A DNA stretch of 64,000 nucleotides from Pseudarthrobacter sp. (GCA_031178005.1 JAPSJV010000003.1:124001-188000), one strand, 5' to 3'; counted from the stretch's first letter, positions 1 through 8,982 are shown. Notes: a model not told the origin generated them from the sequence alone. Translations and numbers: made by a program.

Positions 1-291
1 CACTATCTCCGCCGGCTCCGTGACCCGGGTAGCGCCGTCGTCGTTTGCTTCCCAGTCCCAACTGGTCCAGGAGGCGGACTCACCATGGCGCAGCGGCGCC
101 AGCACGGTGGTGACATAGCGGACGATGCCGTCAGCCAGGCCGTCCCAGCCCGGGTAGATGTCCTCCAGGTGGAAGAGCGAAACCTTGTGGTGGACGCGGA
201 GGCGGGCCGCCAGTTCAACGGCCAGCGTGGTTTTGCCTGCACCTGAACGGCCGTCGACGGCGATAATCACGGGCGCGGGGATCATGACCAT
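1..291 (-). CDS. P-loop (uridine kinase-like) kinase, 3' part outside window
   Basis: Reading leftward from the ATG at 291 (or the in-frame ATG at 285), the frame stays open to the window edge, giving 97 codons of a larger protein. It begins with a beta-strand followed by a Walker A loop, GRSGAGKTT, at about residues 14-22, then a FHLEDIYPGWDGL stretch typical of uridine kinase/AAA-type small-molecule kinases (phosphate acceptor binding). Gene is truncated by the window so substrate cannot be assigned. It is followed on the same strand, upstream, by the LysE-type exporter gene, with only 17 bp between them. Confidence 0.75.
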   Translation of the reverse strand, partial: MVMIPAPVIIAVDGRSGAGKTTLAVELAARLRVHHKVSLFHLEDIYPGWDGLADGIVRYVTTVLAPLRHGESASWTSWDWEANDDGATRVTEPAEIV

Positions 292-308
292 GAGCGTACC
301 CGGTGAGA

Positions 309-932
309 TCAGTGGATGAGCGCGAGCATAACGCCCACCGCAACAAAGAGGACGCCAAAGATCCGGTTCAGGATGGTCTGGCCGCGGACGTCGTGCGTGA
401 AGCGCTGGAACCAGCGGGCGGCCAGGGCAAAGAAGAACCACATGACCAGGATGTCAATCAGCACCACCGTGGTCGTGAGGATCAGGTACTGGGGGAGCAG
501 CGGCTCCGCCGGACGGATGAACTGCGGCATAAACGCCAGGAAGAAGATGATGGCTTTCGGGTTGAGCAGGTTCACCCAGAGGCCGCGGCGGAACATGGAC
601 CACGCCGGCTCGTTGCGCAGCTCAGCCACGGCTTCCTGGTCCAGGTCCGGCTTATGCAGGAACTGCCGGATGCCCAGGTACACCAGGTAGGCTGCGCCGG
701 CGTAGCGGATCACGTTGAACGCCACCGGCGAGCTGGCCACCAGCACGCCGACGCCCAGCGCCACGATGACCACGTGGACCACCAGCGCCGCCTGCTGGCC
801 AAAAATGCCCCAGACGGATCTGCGAAAGCCTGAATTCAGCGAGTTGCTCATGGTGTTGATGGCGCCTGCGCCGGGCGTAAAGCTGATCAGGACGCCGGCG
901 CCCGCAAGGGCCAGCCACAGGGAAAATTGCAC
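309..932 (-). CDS. LysE/RhtB family amino-acid exporter
   Basis: This 207-residue protein has the usual length and plan of the LysE/RhtB exporters: about six hydrophobic segments, an N-terminal FTPGAGAINTMSNSL stretch matching the family's conserved TPGP/A-N-x-x-x-x-S-x-x-x-G signature, and the WVNLLNPKAIIFFLAFMPQF block before the fourth segment. Members export amino acids or homoserine lactones across the inner membrane by proton exchange. The start is GTG at 932 with a poor ribosome site. It is divergent from an ornithine cyclodeaminase-like gene; the shared upstream region carries two operator-like palindromes, so both may answer to one amino-acid regulator not in view. Substrate unknown. 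Confidence 0.85.
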   Translation of the reverse strand: MQFSLWLALAGAGVLISFTPGAGAINTMSNSLNSGFRRSVWGIFGQQAALVVHVVIVALGVGVLVASSPVAFNVIRYAGAAYLVYLGIRQFLHKPDLDQEAVAELRNEPAWSMFRRGLWVNLLNPKAIIFFLAFMPQFIRPAEPLLPQYLILTTTVVLIDILVMWFFFALAARWFQRFTHDVRGQTILNRIFGVLFVAVGVMLALIH

Positions 933-1000
933 CTGACCAGTTTAGGGCCGGGGTTGCGGGCGTGGGTGCGGCGTTATCAGGAGCACGCGGGAGTTTGCTG

Positions 1001-1012
1001 ATGGAATACCAA
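1001..1012. promoter_or_regulatory. Upstream operator candidate, ATGGAATACCAA
   Basis: This 12-mer matches the perfect palindrome at 1085-1096 at 10 of 12 positions and lies in the lysE/ornithine cyclodeaminase divergent region. The two centres are 84 bp apart, eight turns of B-DNA, which would suit DNA looping or cooperative binding. The core resembles GntR/FadR-type operators. The regulator is not in the window. Confidence 0.4.
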
Positions 1013-1084
1013 CGCTTTTACTGCCCAGGCCCGGTTTCCGTAACTCCGGGAAATTCATTGGGAAATATCCAGTCAGACTCTTGT

Positions 1085-1096
1085 TTGGTATACCAA
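1085..1096. promoter_or_regulatory. Perfect operator palindrome TTGGTATACCAA
   Basis: A perfect 12-bp palindrome lies 50 bp upstream of the ornithine cyclodeaminase-like start at 1146. The TGGTATACCA core resembles sites bound by GntR/FadR-family regulators. A degenerate copy lies at 1001-1012. Confidence 0.5.
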
Positions 1097-1145
1097 GCCG
1101 GAGTAGCGTGATGTGCAATCTACTGCCCAGCCCCAAGGTTTGATA

Positions 1146-2132
1146 ATGACTCTTGTACTCACCGCCTCCCACTTGGAAGCCATCCTCGACATGCCCGCCA
1201 CCGTCGCCGCCGTGGAAGGCATCTTCGGAGACATAGGGCGCGGAACCGCGCACCAGCCTGCGCCGGCCGCCATGTACCTGCCGTCGTCGGACTCCAACTT
1301 CGTGGTGATGTCAGGGCTCGCGGATGGACCGGGCCTTGCGGCGGTGAAGCTGCTCGCCGACATCCCGTCCAACAGTGACGCGGGCCTGCCGACGCAGCGG
1401 TCCACCATTCTCCTTGCAGACCAGCAGACCGGAGCCACGCTCGCTATCCTGGACGGCCGGATTCCCACCCGCGCCCGGACGGCGGCTGCCAGCGCCGTGG
1501 CCAGCAAGTACCTGGCGCCGGCCGGAAGTTCCACGCTTGGCCTGATCGGCGCCGGCGCGTTGGCCGCAGCGCACCTTGAAGCCATGCTGGTGGTGCTGCC
1601 CATCGATACGGTTGTGGTCTGGTCCCGGACGCAGGCCACGATCGAGCGTTTCCGGAACGCCGTGGCCCACCTTCACGTCAAGGTGCTGGCGGCCGGCAGC
1701 GTCCGGGAGGTCCTGGAATCATCGGACGTGGTCTGCACCCTGACCCCGTCTGTTGACCCCATCCTCAAAGGCGAGTGGCTGCTCCCCGGCCTGCATGTAA
1801 ACGCCGTTGGTGCCCGACCCCGGACCTCGCACCGTGAGATCGATTCCCTTGGCATGGCCCGCTCCCGGGTTTTTGTGGACAGCATGGCCACGGCAGTTGC
1901 CAAGTCCGGGGACCTCCTCCTGGCCGTCGAGGAAGGGGCCATGGCGCTCGACGACGTGGCAGGCGAGCTTTCCGACGTCGTCGCCGGAACCCAGGCCGGC
2001 CGCGCCTCCGATACCGAGATCACCCTGTTCAACTCGGTGGGCATCGGGTCCCTCGACCTGGCGATAGGCCGGATTCTCTACGACGCTGCCCTGGAGCGCG
2101 GGATCGGACTCAAGGTGAATATGGCCGGGTAA
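1146..2132 (+). CDS. Ornithine cyclodeaminase / mu-crystallin family protein
   Basis: The protein has 328 residues from the ATG at 1146, preferred over the in-frame upstream ATG at 1113 because AAGG sits seven bases before it. The family fold is clear: an N-terminal substrate-binding half, then a Rossmann domain with GLIGAGALAAAHLEAM (GxGxxA, NAD(P) binding) at about residue 137. Family members convert ornithine to proline with ammonia release, or act as imine reductases and amino-acid dehydrogenases; sequence alone does not choose between these. It is divergent from a LysE-type amino-acid exporter, consistent with amino-acid metabolism. Its 3' end faces the sulfatase gene across a strong hairpin. 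Confidence 0.85.
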   Translation: MTLVLTASHLEAILDMPATVAAVEGIFGDIGRGTAHQPAPAAMYLPSSDSNFVVMSGLADGPGLAAVKLLADIPSNSDAGLPTQRSTILLADQQTGATLAILDGRIPTRARTAAASAVASKYLAPAGSSTLGLIGAGALAAAHLEAMLVVLPIDTVVVWSRTQATIERFRNAVAHLHVKVLAAGSVREVLESSDVVCTLTPSVDPILKGEWLLPGLHVNAVGARPRTSHREIDSLGMARSRVFVDSMATAVAKSGDLLLAVEEGAMALDDVAGELSDVVAGTQAGRASDTEITLFNSVGIGSLDLAIGRILYDAALERGIGLKVNMAG

Positions 2133-2220
2133 ACAAGTACCAATTCGGATGAAGCCCTACGAACCCGGTGCCGCCGTCGAGGACGGCTACTGCGTGGCCA
2201 CGCTGGTGACTGAAGATAAC

Positions 2221-2274
2221 CGGTCGGGTCCCAGGGCATCCGGTGATGGTCGGCGCTGCCCAGGGACCCGACCG
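2221..2274. terminator. Strong bidirectional terminator hairpin
   Basis: Arms 2221-2238 and 2257-2274 pair over 18 bp with one A-A mismatch, with an 18-base loop. It lies between the converging ends of the ornithine cyclodeaminase-like gene and the sulfatase gene. There is no long T-run, so it is a stem-type actinobacterial terminator. Confidence 0.7.
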
Positions 2275-2280
2275 CCATGG

Positions 2281-4635
2281 TTACTGGTGCGCCAGTGCCA
2301 TGCGCTGCCGATCTGTTTCCGTGAGGTGCTGATCGTGGTTGTCGTCGTCCAGGTCGATGCGCACCGTGTGGATCGTGCCGGTGAACGCGTTGTCGACCGG
2401 AAGGTAGTCGTCACTGACCGGAGTTCCCCGATCCACACCAATGTTGAGCGTCTCATCAAAGGAGAAGTAGTAGGCCGTGGTTTGGTCCACTCTGCCCTTG
2501 CCGATGACCTTGCCCTCTGCAGCGAGTCGGACCTCCGCGCCCTTGCCGATCCCTCCGCCGTCGTACTGGAACTCCAGTGAGACTTCCAGGGTTCCGGGTA
2601 CCAGGCGCTCGTCGGCACTGACAATGTAGAGGTCCCGGCCGTAGCAGTTGTGGGCGTATTTGAGATATCCGTCTGCCGCGTAGAGGGACCAGCCGCCGAA
2701 GCGGCCGCCCTGCGCTATCAGGACGCCGTCAGCACCGCCCTCAGGGACATCAATCCGTGCCGTGACTTTGTGGGACCTGTTCTTCACGTTGAGGGTTGTC
2801 TCTTCAGTAAACCGGCCCATCCCGGCACGGTAGGTCACGGATGTCCGGTCTCCCAGCAGGTCCATCCGCCCGGCAACTTCGGGGTTCTCCCGCTCCGTGA
2901 CCCGATCATCCAGCGGGAAGACGTTGTACTTGCTGGCCTCGATCAGGAAGAGCTGCTGCAGTTCCCGAAGCTTCTCCGGATGCTTGTCAGCGAGGTTGTG
3001 TGCCTGGGTCCAGTCGTCCCGGATGTTATAGAGTTCCCACACGTCCTCATCGAAAGAGGGCAGCCCTTCCGGCACCATCTCCCAGGGAGTGCCGTGCCGG
3101 GTCACCGCCGTCCAGCCCTCATGGTAGATGCCACGGTTGCCGCACATTTCGAAGTACTGGGTGCGCCGGCGGTCTTCGGAGTCGGAGGCGTTGAAGGTGT
3201 AAACCATGCTGGTGCCCTCGATGGGCTGCTGGGTCACGCCGTTGACCGTGATCGGATGCGGGACGCCAGCAGCTTCGAAGATGGTGGGAGCGATGTCGAT
3301 AACGTGGTGGTATTGGTGCCGCACGCCACCGCCCTGGCGCATGCCGTTCCCCCACCGCATGATCATGCCGTCGCGGGTGCCACCAAGGTGGGAAGCGACC
3401 TGTTTGGTCCACTGGTAGGGGGTGTTCATGGCCATCGCCCACCCGACAGGGTAAATGGCGTAGGTAGTGGCATCGCCGAGGGAGTCGATTTCCTGGGCCA
3501 TGGTCTCTGTGTTGTCCTTGAATCCGTGGCCCACCAGATGCTCGCGCATGGTGCCTTCGATGCCGCCCTCGCCGGAAGCCCCGTTGTCACCGAGGATGTA
3601 GATGAAGAGGGTGTTGTCCAGCTCGCCCAGTTCGTCCAGGGCATCAACGAAGCGTCCCACCTGGGAGTCTGTGTGCTCGGCGAATCCGGCGTACGTTTCC
3701 ATGAAGGCGGCGGCAACCCGATGCTCGGTGTCACCGAGTTCGTCCCAATGCGGCACGACGTCGGCCCACGGGCTCAGCTCGGCGGATTCGGGAACGACGC
3801 CCAATTCTTTCTGGCGGGCCAGGGTCGCTTCACGTTGGGCGTCCCAGCCGCAGTCGAAGCGGCCTCGGTACTTGTCCTTCCAGTCCGGGGCGACGTGGAA
3901 GGGACCGTGCGTGGCGCCAAAGGCGATGTAGCTGAAGAACGGCTTTTCCGGCGTTAGGCATTTCTGGGTTTGGACCCAGTTGATGGCCTGGTCAACGAGG
4001 TCTTCAGACAGGTGGTAGCCGTCTTCGGGGCGACGTGCCGGCTCGATCGGAGTTGTGCCGTCGAAGAGTTGCGGGTACCAATGGTTCATTTCGGCGCCCA
4101 TGAACCCGTAGAACTTATCGAAGCCCTCGCCCACGGGCCACCGGTCAAAAGGGCCTGACGGGCTAACTTCCCGGGGTGGTGTCTGGTGCCACTTGCCGAA
4201 TGCTGCGGTACTGTAGCCGTTCATGCCCAGAGTCTGGGCAATGGTGGCCGCACTCTCCGGGCGGAATCCCGTGTAGCCGGGGGCAGACGTGCTCATTTCA
4301 GTGGTTACGCCCATCCCCACCGAATGGTGGTTCCGGCCAGTCATCAGTGACTGGCGGGTCGGTGAGCAAAGGGCAGTGACGTGGAAGCGGCTGTAGCGGA
4401 GGCCCTCTTCGGACAGCCTTTCCGCGGTCGGCATCTCGCAGGGACCGCCGAAGGCGCTCGAGGCACCAAAGCCCATGTCATCGATAAGGACAACCACAAT
4501 GTTCGGCGCGCCCTCCGGGGCCCGAAGCGGGGCAACCGGGGTGAACGGTTCTTCCTGTTGATGAATCCCCATCGCCGCCGTGACCGGTTGGCTTCTCCGT
4601 GCCGGGATGGGAAGAATGTCGCGGATTTCGTTCAT
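2281..4635 (-). CDS. Arylsulfatase (type I, formylglycine-dependent), large form
   Basis: This 784-residue alkaline-phosphatase-superfamily sulfatase shows metal-binding aspartates in VVVLIDDMGFG (D52, D53) and the formylglycine site CSPTR with C90 and R94, followed by LMTGRNHHSVG. It needs a formylglycine-generating enzyme, not seen in this window. The length and the extra C-terminal beta-rich region (after about residue 540) match the AtsA-like large arylsulfatases and not BetC choline sulfatases (about 500 residues). No signal peptide is evident, so it probably acts in the cytoplasm. It follows a BCCT carrier gene on the same strand with 101 bp between, which suggests that the carrier imports the sulfated or quaternary-ammonium substrate. 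Confidence 0.88.
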   Translation of the reverse strand: MNEIRDILPIPARRSQPVTAAMGIHQQEEPFTPVAPLRAPEGAPNIVVVLIDDMGFGASSAFGGPCEMPTAERLSEEGLRYSRFHVTALCSPTRQSLMTGRNHHSVGMGVTTEMSTSAPGYTGFRPESAATIAQTLGMNGYSTAAFGKWHQTPPREVSPSGPFDRWPVGEGFDKFYGFMGAEMNHWYPQLFDGTTPIEPARRPEDGYHLSEDLVDQAINWVQTQKCLTPEKPFFSYIAFGATHGPFHVAPDWKDKYRGRFDCGWDAQREATLARQKELGVVPESAELSPWADVVPHWDELGDTEHRVAAAFMETYAGFAEHTDSQVGRFVDALDELGELDNTLFIYILGDNGASGEGGIEGTMREHLVGHGFKDNTETMAQEIDSLGDATTYAIYPVGWAMAMNTPYQWTKQVASHLGGTRDGMIMRWGNGMRQGGGVRHQYHHVIDIAPTIFEAAGVPHPITVNGVTQQPIEGTSMVYTFNASDSEDRRRTQYFEMCGNRGIYHEGWTAVTRHGTPWEMVPEGLPSFDEDVWELYNIRDDWTQAHNLADKHPEKLRELQQLFLIEASKYNVFPLDDRVTERENPEVAGRMDLLGDRTSVTYRAGMGRFTEETTLNVKNRSHKVTARIDVPEGGADGVLIAQGGRFGGWSLYAADGYLKYAHNCYGRDLYIVSADERLVPGTLEVSLEFQYDGGGIGKGAEVRLAAEGKVIGKGRVDQTTAYYFSFDETLNIGVDRGTPVSDDYLPVDNAFTGTIHTVRIDLDDDNHDQHLTETDRQRMALAHQ

Positions 4636-4736
4636 CGTATTTTTACTCCTCGCGAAGGCTGTTTAGGTTTGATCGGTAGTGACGGCAGGTTCCGACCCAT
4701 GGAAAGAACCTGGAATTTTCGGTAGCCGGGGCCCTC

Positions 4737-6797
4737 TCACGATCCAGACGCCGTTGTCCCTGGACCGCCGGACGGGATCAAGGGCACAGGCTGTGAATCG
4801 TCGTGACGGACACCTTCACTTCCAGCCGTCTCATGTTCACCCGCTTCTGCGTCCCCGGTGCCCTGCGCGGGCACAGTGCCGATTTGGCCGGTCTCCGGGT
4901 CCCAGCCGTCAGCCCATTGGCCGGTTTCATAATCAAAACCCACCGGTTCGCCGTCTGCGTCGGTTCGCTGGTACCACTCCGTGTAGTCCTCGTGCTCCGA
5001 ATCGGTTTCGGCACCGGCCCCACACCCGGGCTTCGTCTCGACCACCTGGATGCCGAAGTCATCTCCATACTTGTCGACGCCTTCCAAAACGGCATTGCGT
5101 ACGGCAAGCTCGGCATACCGTGCACGCAAAATATAAGGGTCTGACCTCAGCTCCCGGAACCAGGCGAAGATGATGAGGATCATCACGGCGGCGAACGGCA
5201 CAGCCGTGACTATGACCAGTGACTGCAGCCCTGCAAGAGCGGACGCATTACCCATCAACAACATGACCACTGCGATTCCAGCCATAACCACGCCCCAGAA
5301 AGCCACCACAAGCTTGGGTGGGTCCTGGCTGCCGCGCGTGGTGAGGATTCCCATAACCAATGAGGCTGAGTCGGCAGAGGTGATGAAGAAGATAGCCAGC
5401 ACCACCATGATCACCAGAGGAAGCCATTCCGCGAAGGGAAGATTGCCCACCAGAGTGAATAGAACCTCGGGAGCAGCCATCGCATCATGGAACCCGGGAC
5501 GCCCCTCCTTGTACATCCAGATCGCAGTCGCTCCCATGATTCCGTAGGCGACGAAAAGCAGCGCAGACGGAATGAAGATCACGCCCAGGACGAATTGCCT
5601 GATGGTTCTGCCGCGCGAAATGCGGGCGATAAAAATGCCGACGAAAGGTGACCAGGAGATCCACCAGGCCCAGTAATAGACAGTCCACGTGGACTGGAAA
5701 TCGCGTGTGGCATCGCCCCACGAAGCTGATCGGGCCATCAGATCGAACAGTGATCCGACGTATTCCATGACCGCCGATGGCAGCATATTCAGCAGGAACA
5801 GCGTTGGCCCTAAGATGAACACCACTCCGACGATGCCCAGGGTGAGAATGATGTTGATATTCGAGAGATAGCGAATGCCCCTGGCGACGCCGGAGACGGC
5901 GGAGAGCATAAAGCAGATTGTGAGCACGCCGATGATTCCGGCGAGGACAGCGTTCGTCAGTTCGGAGACTCCCGTAATGATGACGACGCCTTGGCCAATC
6001 TGGAGGGCGGCGATCCCCAGGGCCGCAGCGGTGCCGAACAGAGTGGCGATGATGGCGAATATATCCACCAGTTTTCCCGCGATTCCTTCAGTCTGCCGCT
6101 TTCCGAAGAGGTGTCGGAATATCGAGGACATCAGGAGGGAGCGTCCGCGCCGGTATCCCACATAGGCGACCGCGCCGCCGACCAGGGCATACATCGCCCA
6201 CGCGTGGAATCCCCAGTGGTAGTACGTCTGGGCCAGCGCCTGATGCATGGCTTCGACCGACTCGGCCTCAACCGTCCGTGGTGGAGGGTTTACGAAGTAG
6301 GCCAACGGCTCAGCGGGGCCCCAGAACAGCACACCGATGCCCAGACCCGCGGCGAAGAGCATCGCCACCCATGAGAACGTAGAGAATTCCGGGGTTTCGC
6401 CGTCTTTGCCGAGTGGAATCTTCCCGTACCGGCTCACAGCCAACCACAGCAGAGCCGCCAGCACCACCGTGGCGACGCCGTTGAAGAGCCAACCCAGGTT
6501 GGTGGTGGTCCACGAGAATGCCGCGCTTGCCACCTCGGAAACACTGGACGGGCTGATGATGCCCCAGACGACGAAAGCGACAGTCAATGAACCCGCCACA
6601 GTGAGCACGACCTTGTCCAGGCTGTAGTTTCGACGCTGTTCATCGACACTGATTCCCGGCACCAATGCCGGGTGAATATTATGGGGGTATCGCGGCCGGA
6701 TGTAGTCGAGACTGCCTATTGGCTTAGTGGCCCTTCGACCAGTGTTTTTTGCTTCGTTGTGGCTTCTTCTGTCAGTGGACGATACGTCTTTAGCCAT
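4737..6797 (-). CDS. BCCT family betaine/carnitine/choline-type transporter
   Basis: A 686-residue carrier with about twelve membrane segments and the BCCT hallmark stretch AGLGIGVLFWGPAEPLAYF, plus the WAWWISWSPFVGIFIARISRGRTIRQF block that carries the conserved substrate-site tryptophans. A hydrophilic C-terminal tail of about 120 residues is acidic and ends in a GQWADGWDPETGQ-type repeat-like segment; such tails sense osmolarity in some BCCT proteins. It is the upstream partner of the sulfatase gene and is divergent from an IclR regulator. The GIG form of the signature differs from the BetT-type GID in the second BCCT protein at 12395, so the two probably differ in substrate or coupling ion. 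Confidence 0.9.
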   Translation of the reverse strand: MAKDVSSTDRRSHNEAKNTGRRATKPIGSLDYIRPRYPHNIHPALVPGISVDEQRRNYSLDKVVLTVAGSLTVAFVVWGIISPSSVSEVASAAFSWTTTNLGWLFNGVATVVLAALLWLAVSRYGKIPLGKDGETPEFSTFSWVAMLFAAGLGIGVLFWGPAEPLAYFVNPPPRTVEAESVEAMHQALAQTYYHWGFHAWAMYALVGGAVAYVGYRRGRSLLMSSIFRHLFGKRQTEGIAGKLVDIFAIIATLFGTAAALGIAALQIGQGVVIITGVSELTNAVLAGIIGVLTICFMLSAVSGVARGIRYLSNINIILTLGIVGVVFILGPTLFLLNMLPSAVMEYVGSLFDLMARSASWGDATRDFQSTWTVYYWAWWISWSPFVGIFIARISRGRTIRQFVLGVIFIPSALLFVAYGIMGATAIWMYKEGRPGFHDAMAAPEVLFTLVGNLPFAEWLPLVIMVVLAIFFITSADSASLVMGILTTRGSQDPPKLVVAFWGVVMAGIAVVMLLMGNASALAGLQSLVIVTAVPFAAVMILIIFAWFRELRSDPYILRARYAELAVRNAVLEGVDKYGDDFGIQVVETKPGCGAGAETDSEHEDYTEWYQRTDADGEPVGFDYETGQWADGWDPETGQIGTVPAQGTGDAEAGEHETAGSEGVRHDDSQPVPLIPSGGPGTTASGS

Positions 6798-7203
6798 GAA
6801 ACATTCACCTCAATTCCTTGATTAACACTTCAGTCAGAGTGATGACGTAACGACGCCGTGGCACACGTTTTCGATTAGTTCAGCGGTGGTCTGGCCCGGT
6901 CATCCTTGGTAACCAGGGCGCCGTGAGTCGTGTGCATCATGAAGCCACCTGCAGAAAAGTCGCCGTCGAAAGTTCGCTATGTGTACTAGGTTGCGTTCTC
7001 CGCAACTTGGTGGGTTTAGTGTTACCCGGATCACGTCGCGGGTCAAGGGTTTTGTTAAAGTCGGGGTTATGTTTCGTTGGGCGGGGCTGCCCGCTTCCTG
7101 CCCTGGGAATTGGATGCCCCGGTCTGGGTGGAAGGACATGTGGCGCTGGAGCCCGCCCTCATGGCGGCCATGAATGGGGGAGGGTGTCTGCGAGTATAAA
7201 TAC
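6798..7203. promoter_or_regulatory. Divergent BCCT-iclR intergenic region
   Basis: About 400 bp without a supported gene separates the BCCT carrier (leftward) from the IclR gene (rightward). It should hold both promoters. The clearest element is the inverted repeat at 6990-7006. I could not fix the -35/-10 boxes with confidence; short open frames here lack coding character. Confidence 0.5.
6990..7006. promoter_or_regulatory. IclR-type operator candidate
   Basis: GTTGCG-TTCTC-CGCAAC is a perfect 6-bp inverted repeat with a 5-base centre, the size and form of IclR-family operators. It sits between the BCCT/sulfatase operon and the iclR-like gene. A related sequence, GTTCGCTATGTG, lies just upstream at 6973-6984 and may be a second, weaker site. 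Confidence 0.5.
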
Positions 7204-8034
7204 ATGGTATTTCCAGTGCGCGACACAGCGATGGGCGGCGAGCAGGCCGCTGTCGACCTTCAGTCTGGTGGTCTTCAATCAGTCAACCGGGCCATTGCAG
7301 TTCTAAAAATTCTGGCGCGTACCGGCAGTGCTGGCGTGACGGAAGTTGCCGAGGAAATGGGCGTGCACAAGTCGACCATTTCCCGGCTTCTTAGGGCGCT
7401 CGAAGCGCAGGGTATGGCGCAGAGCAGCGCGCGGGGGCAGTATCAGCTCGGACTGGGTATCCTTCACCTGGCTAACGCCATACCGATGCGGCTGGATCTT
7501 ACAAGGGAGGCACGACCCGTCCTTGAAGCCCTCGCCACAAAATTCGGGGAAACGGTCAATCTGGCCATTATGAACTCGGACCATGTTGTGAATATTGACG
7601 AAGCCTTCGGTCCCTCAACGCTCGCGGCCACGCAAAACTGGATGGGCCGCCTGACGCCCATTCACGCTACTTCGAGCGGAAAAGTCTTCCTGGCATCACT
7701 CTCGGCTGCACAGCGGGGACGCATCTTGGAAGATTTGGGGATGCCCGCGGTGACAAAGCGGACCATAACCTCGCGTCGGGCACTGGAGGCCCAGCTTCTG
7801 GCGGTGGCGAGCCGCGGATACGCCACCGTGCAGGGAGAACTCGAGGACGGGCTGAATGGTATTGCCGTCCCGATCCGTAGCCACGAAGGAGTCGTTATCG
7901 GGGCCCTCAGCGTTGCGGGACCCTCCTTCAGGTTTGACCCCGAACAGGTGCCTGGATTGGTTGAAGAGCTGAAAGCGGCCAGCCAAAAAATCAGTGAAAA
8001 CATGGGGAGCAGATCCTCACAAGTCGATCGTTGA
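7204..8034 (+). CDS. IclR family transcriptional regulator
   Basis: An IclR protein of about 276 residues. The N-terminal winged helix-turn-helix spans roughly residues 25-75 (SVNRAIAVLKIL, then VTEVAEEMGVHKSTISRLLRALE), and the C-terminal effector domain follows with the typical TPIHATSSGKVFLASL and GLNGIAVPI motifs. The start is uncertain: in-frame ATGs occur at 7174, 7204 and 7231 and none has a strong ribosome site; conservation would allow 7231. Being divergent from the BCCT carrier and sulfatase genes, it is the likely regulator of their operon, probably responding to the imported substrate or its product. Confidence 0.85.
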   Translation: MVFPVRDTAMGGEQAAVDLQSGGLQSVNRAIAVLKILARTGSAGVTEVAEEMGVHKSTISRLLRALEAQGMAQSSARGQYQLGLGILHLANAIPMRLDLTREARPVLEALATKFGETVNLAIMNSDHVVNIDEAFGPSTLAATQNWMGRLTPIHATSSGKVFLASLSAAQRGRILEDLGMPAVTKRTITSRRALEAQLLAVASRGYATVQGELEDGLNGIAVPIRSHEGVVIGALSVAGPSFRFDPEQVPGLVEELKAASQKISENMGSRSSQVDR

Positions 8035-8117
8035 ACGTGAAACTGTCGACTGGGCGTAGCCCAGCCCTCGCTGCCCGCCAAGATGCGGCACCGCCGCTTT
8101 CGCCATAGTCTGGCCAC

Positions 8118-8702
8118 GTGGACACAAAAACGGCAGCTTCCGGCGAGCAGGTAGACAGGCAGTCCCGCATCCTGGATGCGGTGCTTGAGCTGCTGTCGCA
8201 TCACGGGATCTCCGGCGTCAACATGCGGGCCGTGGCCCGGGAGGCCGGCGTCGCCCTTGGACTGGTGAACTATTACTACGCAGACAAGCCGAGCCTGATA
8301 CGGGCGGCCCTGAACCGAACAGGTGAGAGTGACCTCCGGCTCGTCACGCCTGACCCGGACGCGCTCCCGGACGAGCAGCTCCTGCAGGCCCTTAGGCAGG
8401 TTGCGGGACCCGAATTCCTCAACACCCAATATCTGTCCTTGCGCCTCCATCTGTGGGCTCTCGCACAAGCCCATGAAGACTTCGCGCTGATTAACGCCGA
8501 AGCCTTTGAGCAGTACCTTGACGGACTGGCAACGCTGATCGGCAATGCGAAACCCGGCCTTTCCCGCGATGACTGCCGGGAGCGGGCGGCCGATATTGTG
8601 GTGGTCCAGAACGGTATGTGGCTGACCTCGCTCCTGGGCATCGGTGACGCATCCATCCAGCGGAGTATTGCCCGCACCGAGCAGATCGCCTTCGCGGACT
8701 GA
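8118..8702 (+). CDS. TetR family regulator, BetI-like
   Basis: A 194-residue TetR protein starting at GTG 8118. The helix-turn-helix is at about residues 17-60: RILDAVLELLSHHGISGVNMRAVAREAGVALGLVNYYYADKPSLIRAAL. The G-LVNYYYADK form is that of BetI-like repressors (BetI family: GxxxxYFxxK). It lies just upstream of betA and betB on the same strand, and two tandem palindromes in the 280-bp gap downstream look like its operators. It probably represses choline oxidation genes until choline or betaine aldehyde appears. The BetI role is inferred from position and motif. Confidence 0.8.
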   Translation: MDTKTAASGEQVDRQSRILDAVLELLSHHGISGVNMRAVAREAGVALGLVNYYYADKPSLIRAALNRTGESDLRLVTPDPDALPDEQLLQALRQVAGPEFLNTQYLSLRLHLWALAQAHEDFALINAEAFEQYLDGLATLIGNAKPGLSRDDCRERAADIVVVQNGMWLTSLLGIGDASIQRSIARTEQIAFAD

Positions 8703-8808
8703 CGGAACAGCCCGGTTCCCGATCGCCCGTAACCTTCCCGGACTGACGTGTCACATACGGGCTTTGCTGCACTCTGACGACGTCACAAACGGAGAGTCCC
8801 GCCCCTTC

Positions 8809-8824
8809 TTGAACAAATGTCCAA
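8809..8824. promoter_or_regulatory. Distal BetI-like operator
   Basis: TTGAACAAATGTCCAA is an almost perfect palindrome (one mismatched pair) and matches the perfect site 24 bp downstream. Placed upstream of the betA promoter, the pair could bind two repressor dimers side by side. Confidence 0.5.
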
Positions 8825-8832
8825 GATAACTC

Positions 8833-8861
8833 TTGAACACCTGTTCAACCTCCGCTAACCT
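8833..8861 (+). promoter_or_regulatory. betA promoter overlapped by BetI-like operator
   Basis: TTGAACACCTGTTCAA at 8833-8848 is a perfect 16-bp palindrome with 7-bp arms. Its first six bases also serve as a -35 box (TTGAAC, 8833-8838), and TAACCT at 8856-8861 gives a -10 box with 17-bp spacing. A repressor on this site would block RNA polymerase. The betA start is 122 bp downstream. Confidence 0.6.
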
Positions 8862-8982
8862 CCAACATATGATCCACGCCACATCGGCCGGGTCCTGCGG
8901 AAATCAGGCCGCCAGGGGAAGTGCCGCACAGGCCGCGCCCTGGCCTTCGGTGTAGGTGCCAGGTAAAAGGAGAGTTTGCAGC

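Noticed and set aside
303..833. Plus-strand open frame of 176 residues over the LysE-type gene
   Set aside because: It is the complement of the exporter gene; the minus frame has family motifs and membrane segments, this one has only biased composition.
2650..3957. 435-codon plus-strand open frame inside the sulfatase gene
   Set aside because: High-GC shadow frame; the minus-strand sulfatase has a formylglycine motif and normal length.
2281..4635. Choline sulfatase BetC
   Set aside because: The protein is about 280 residues longer than BetC and has the AtsA-like layout; only its position suggests a choline link.
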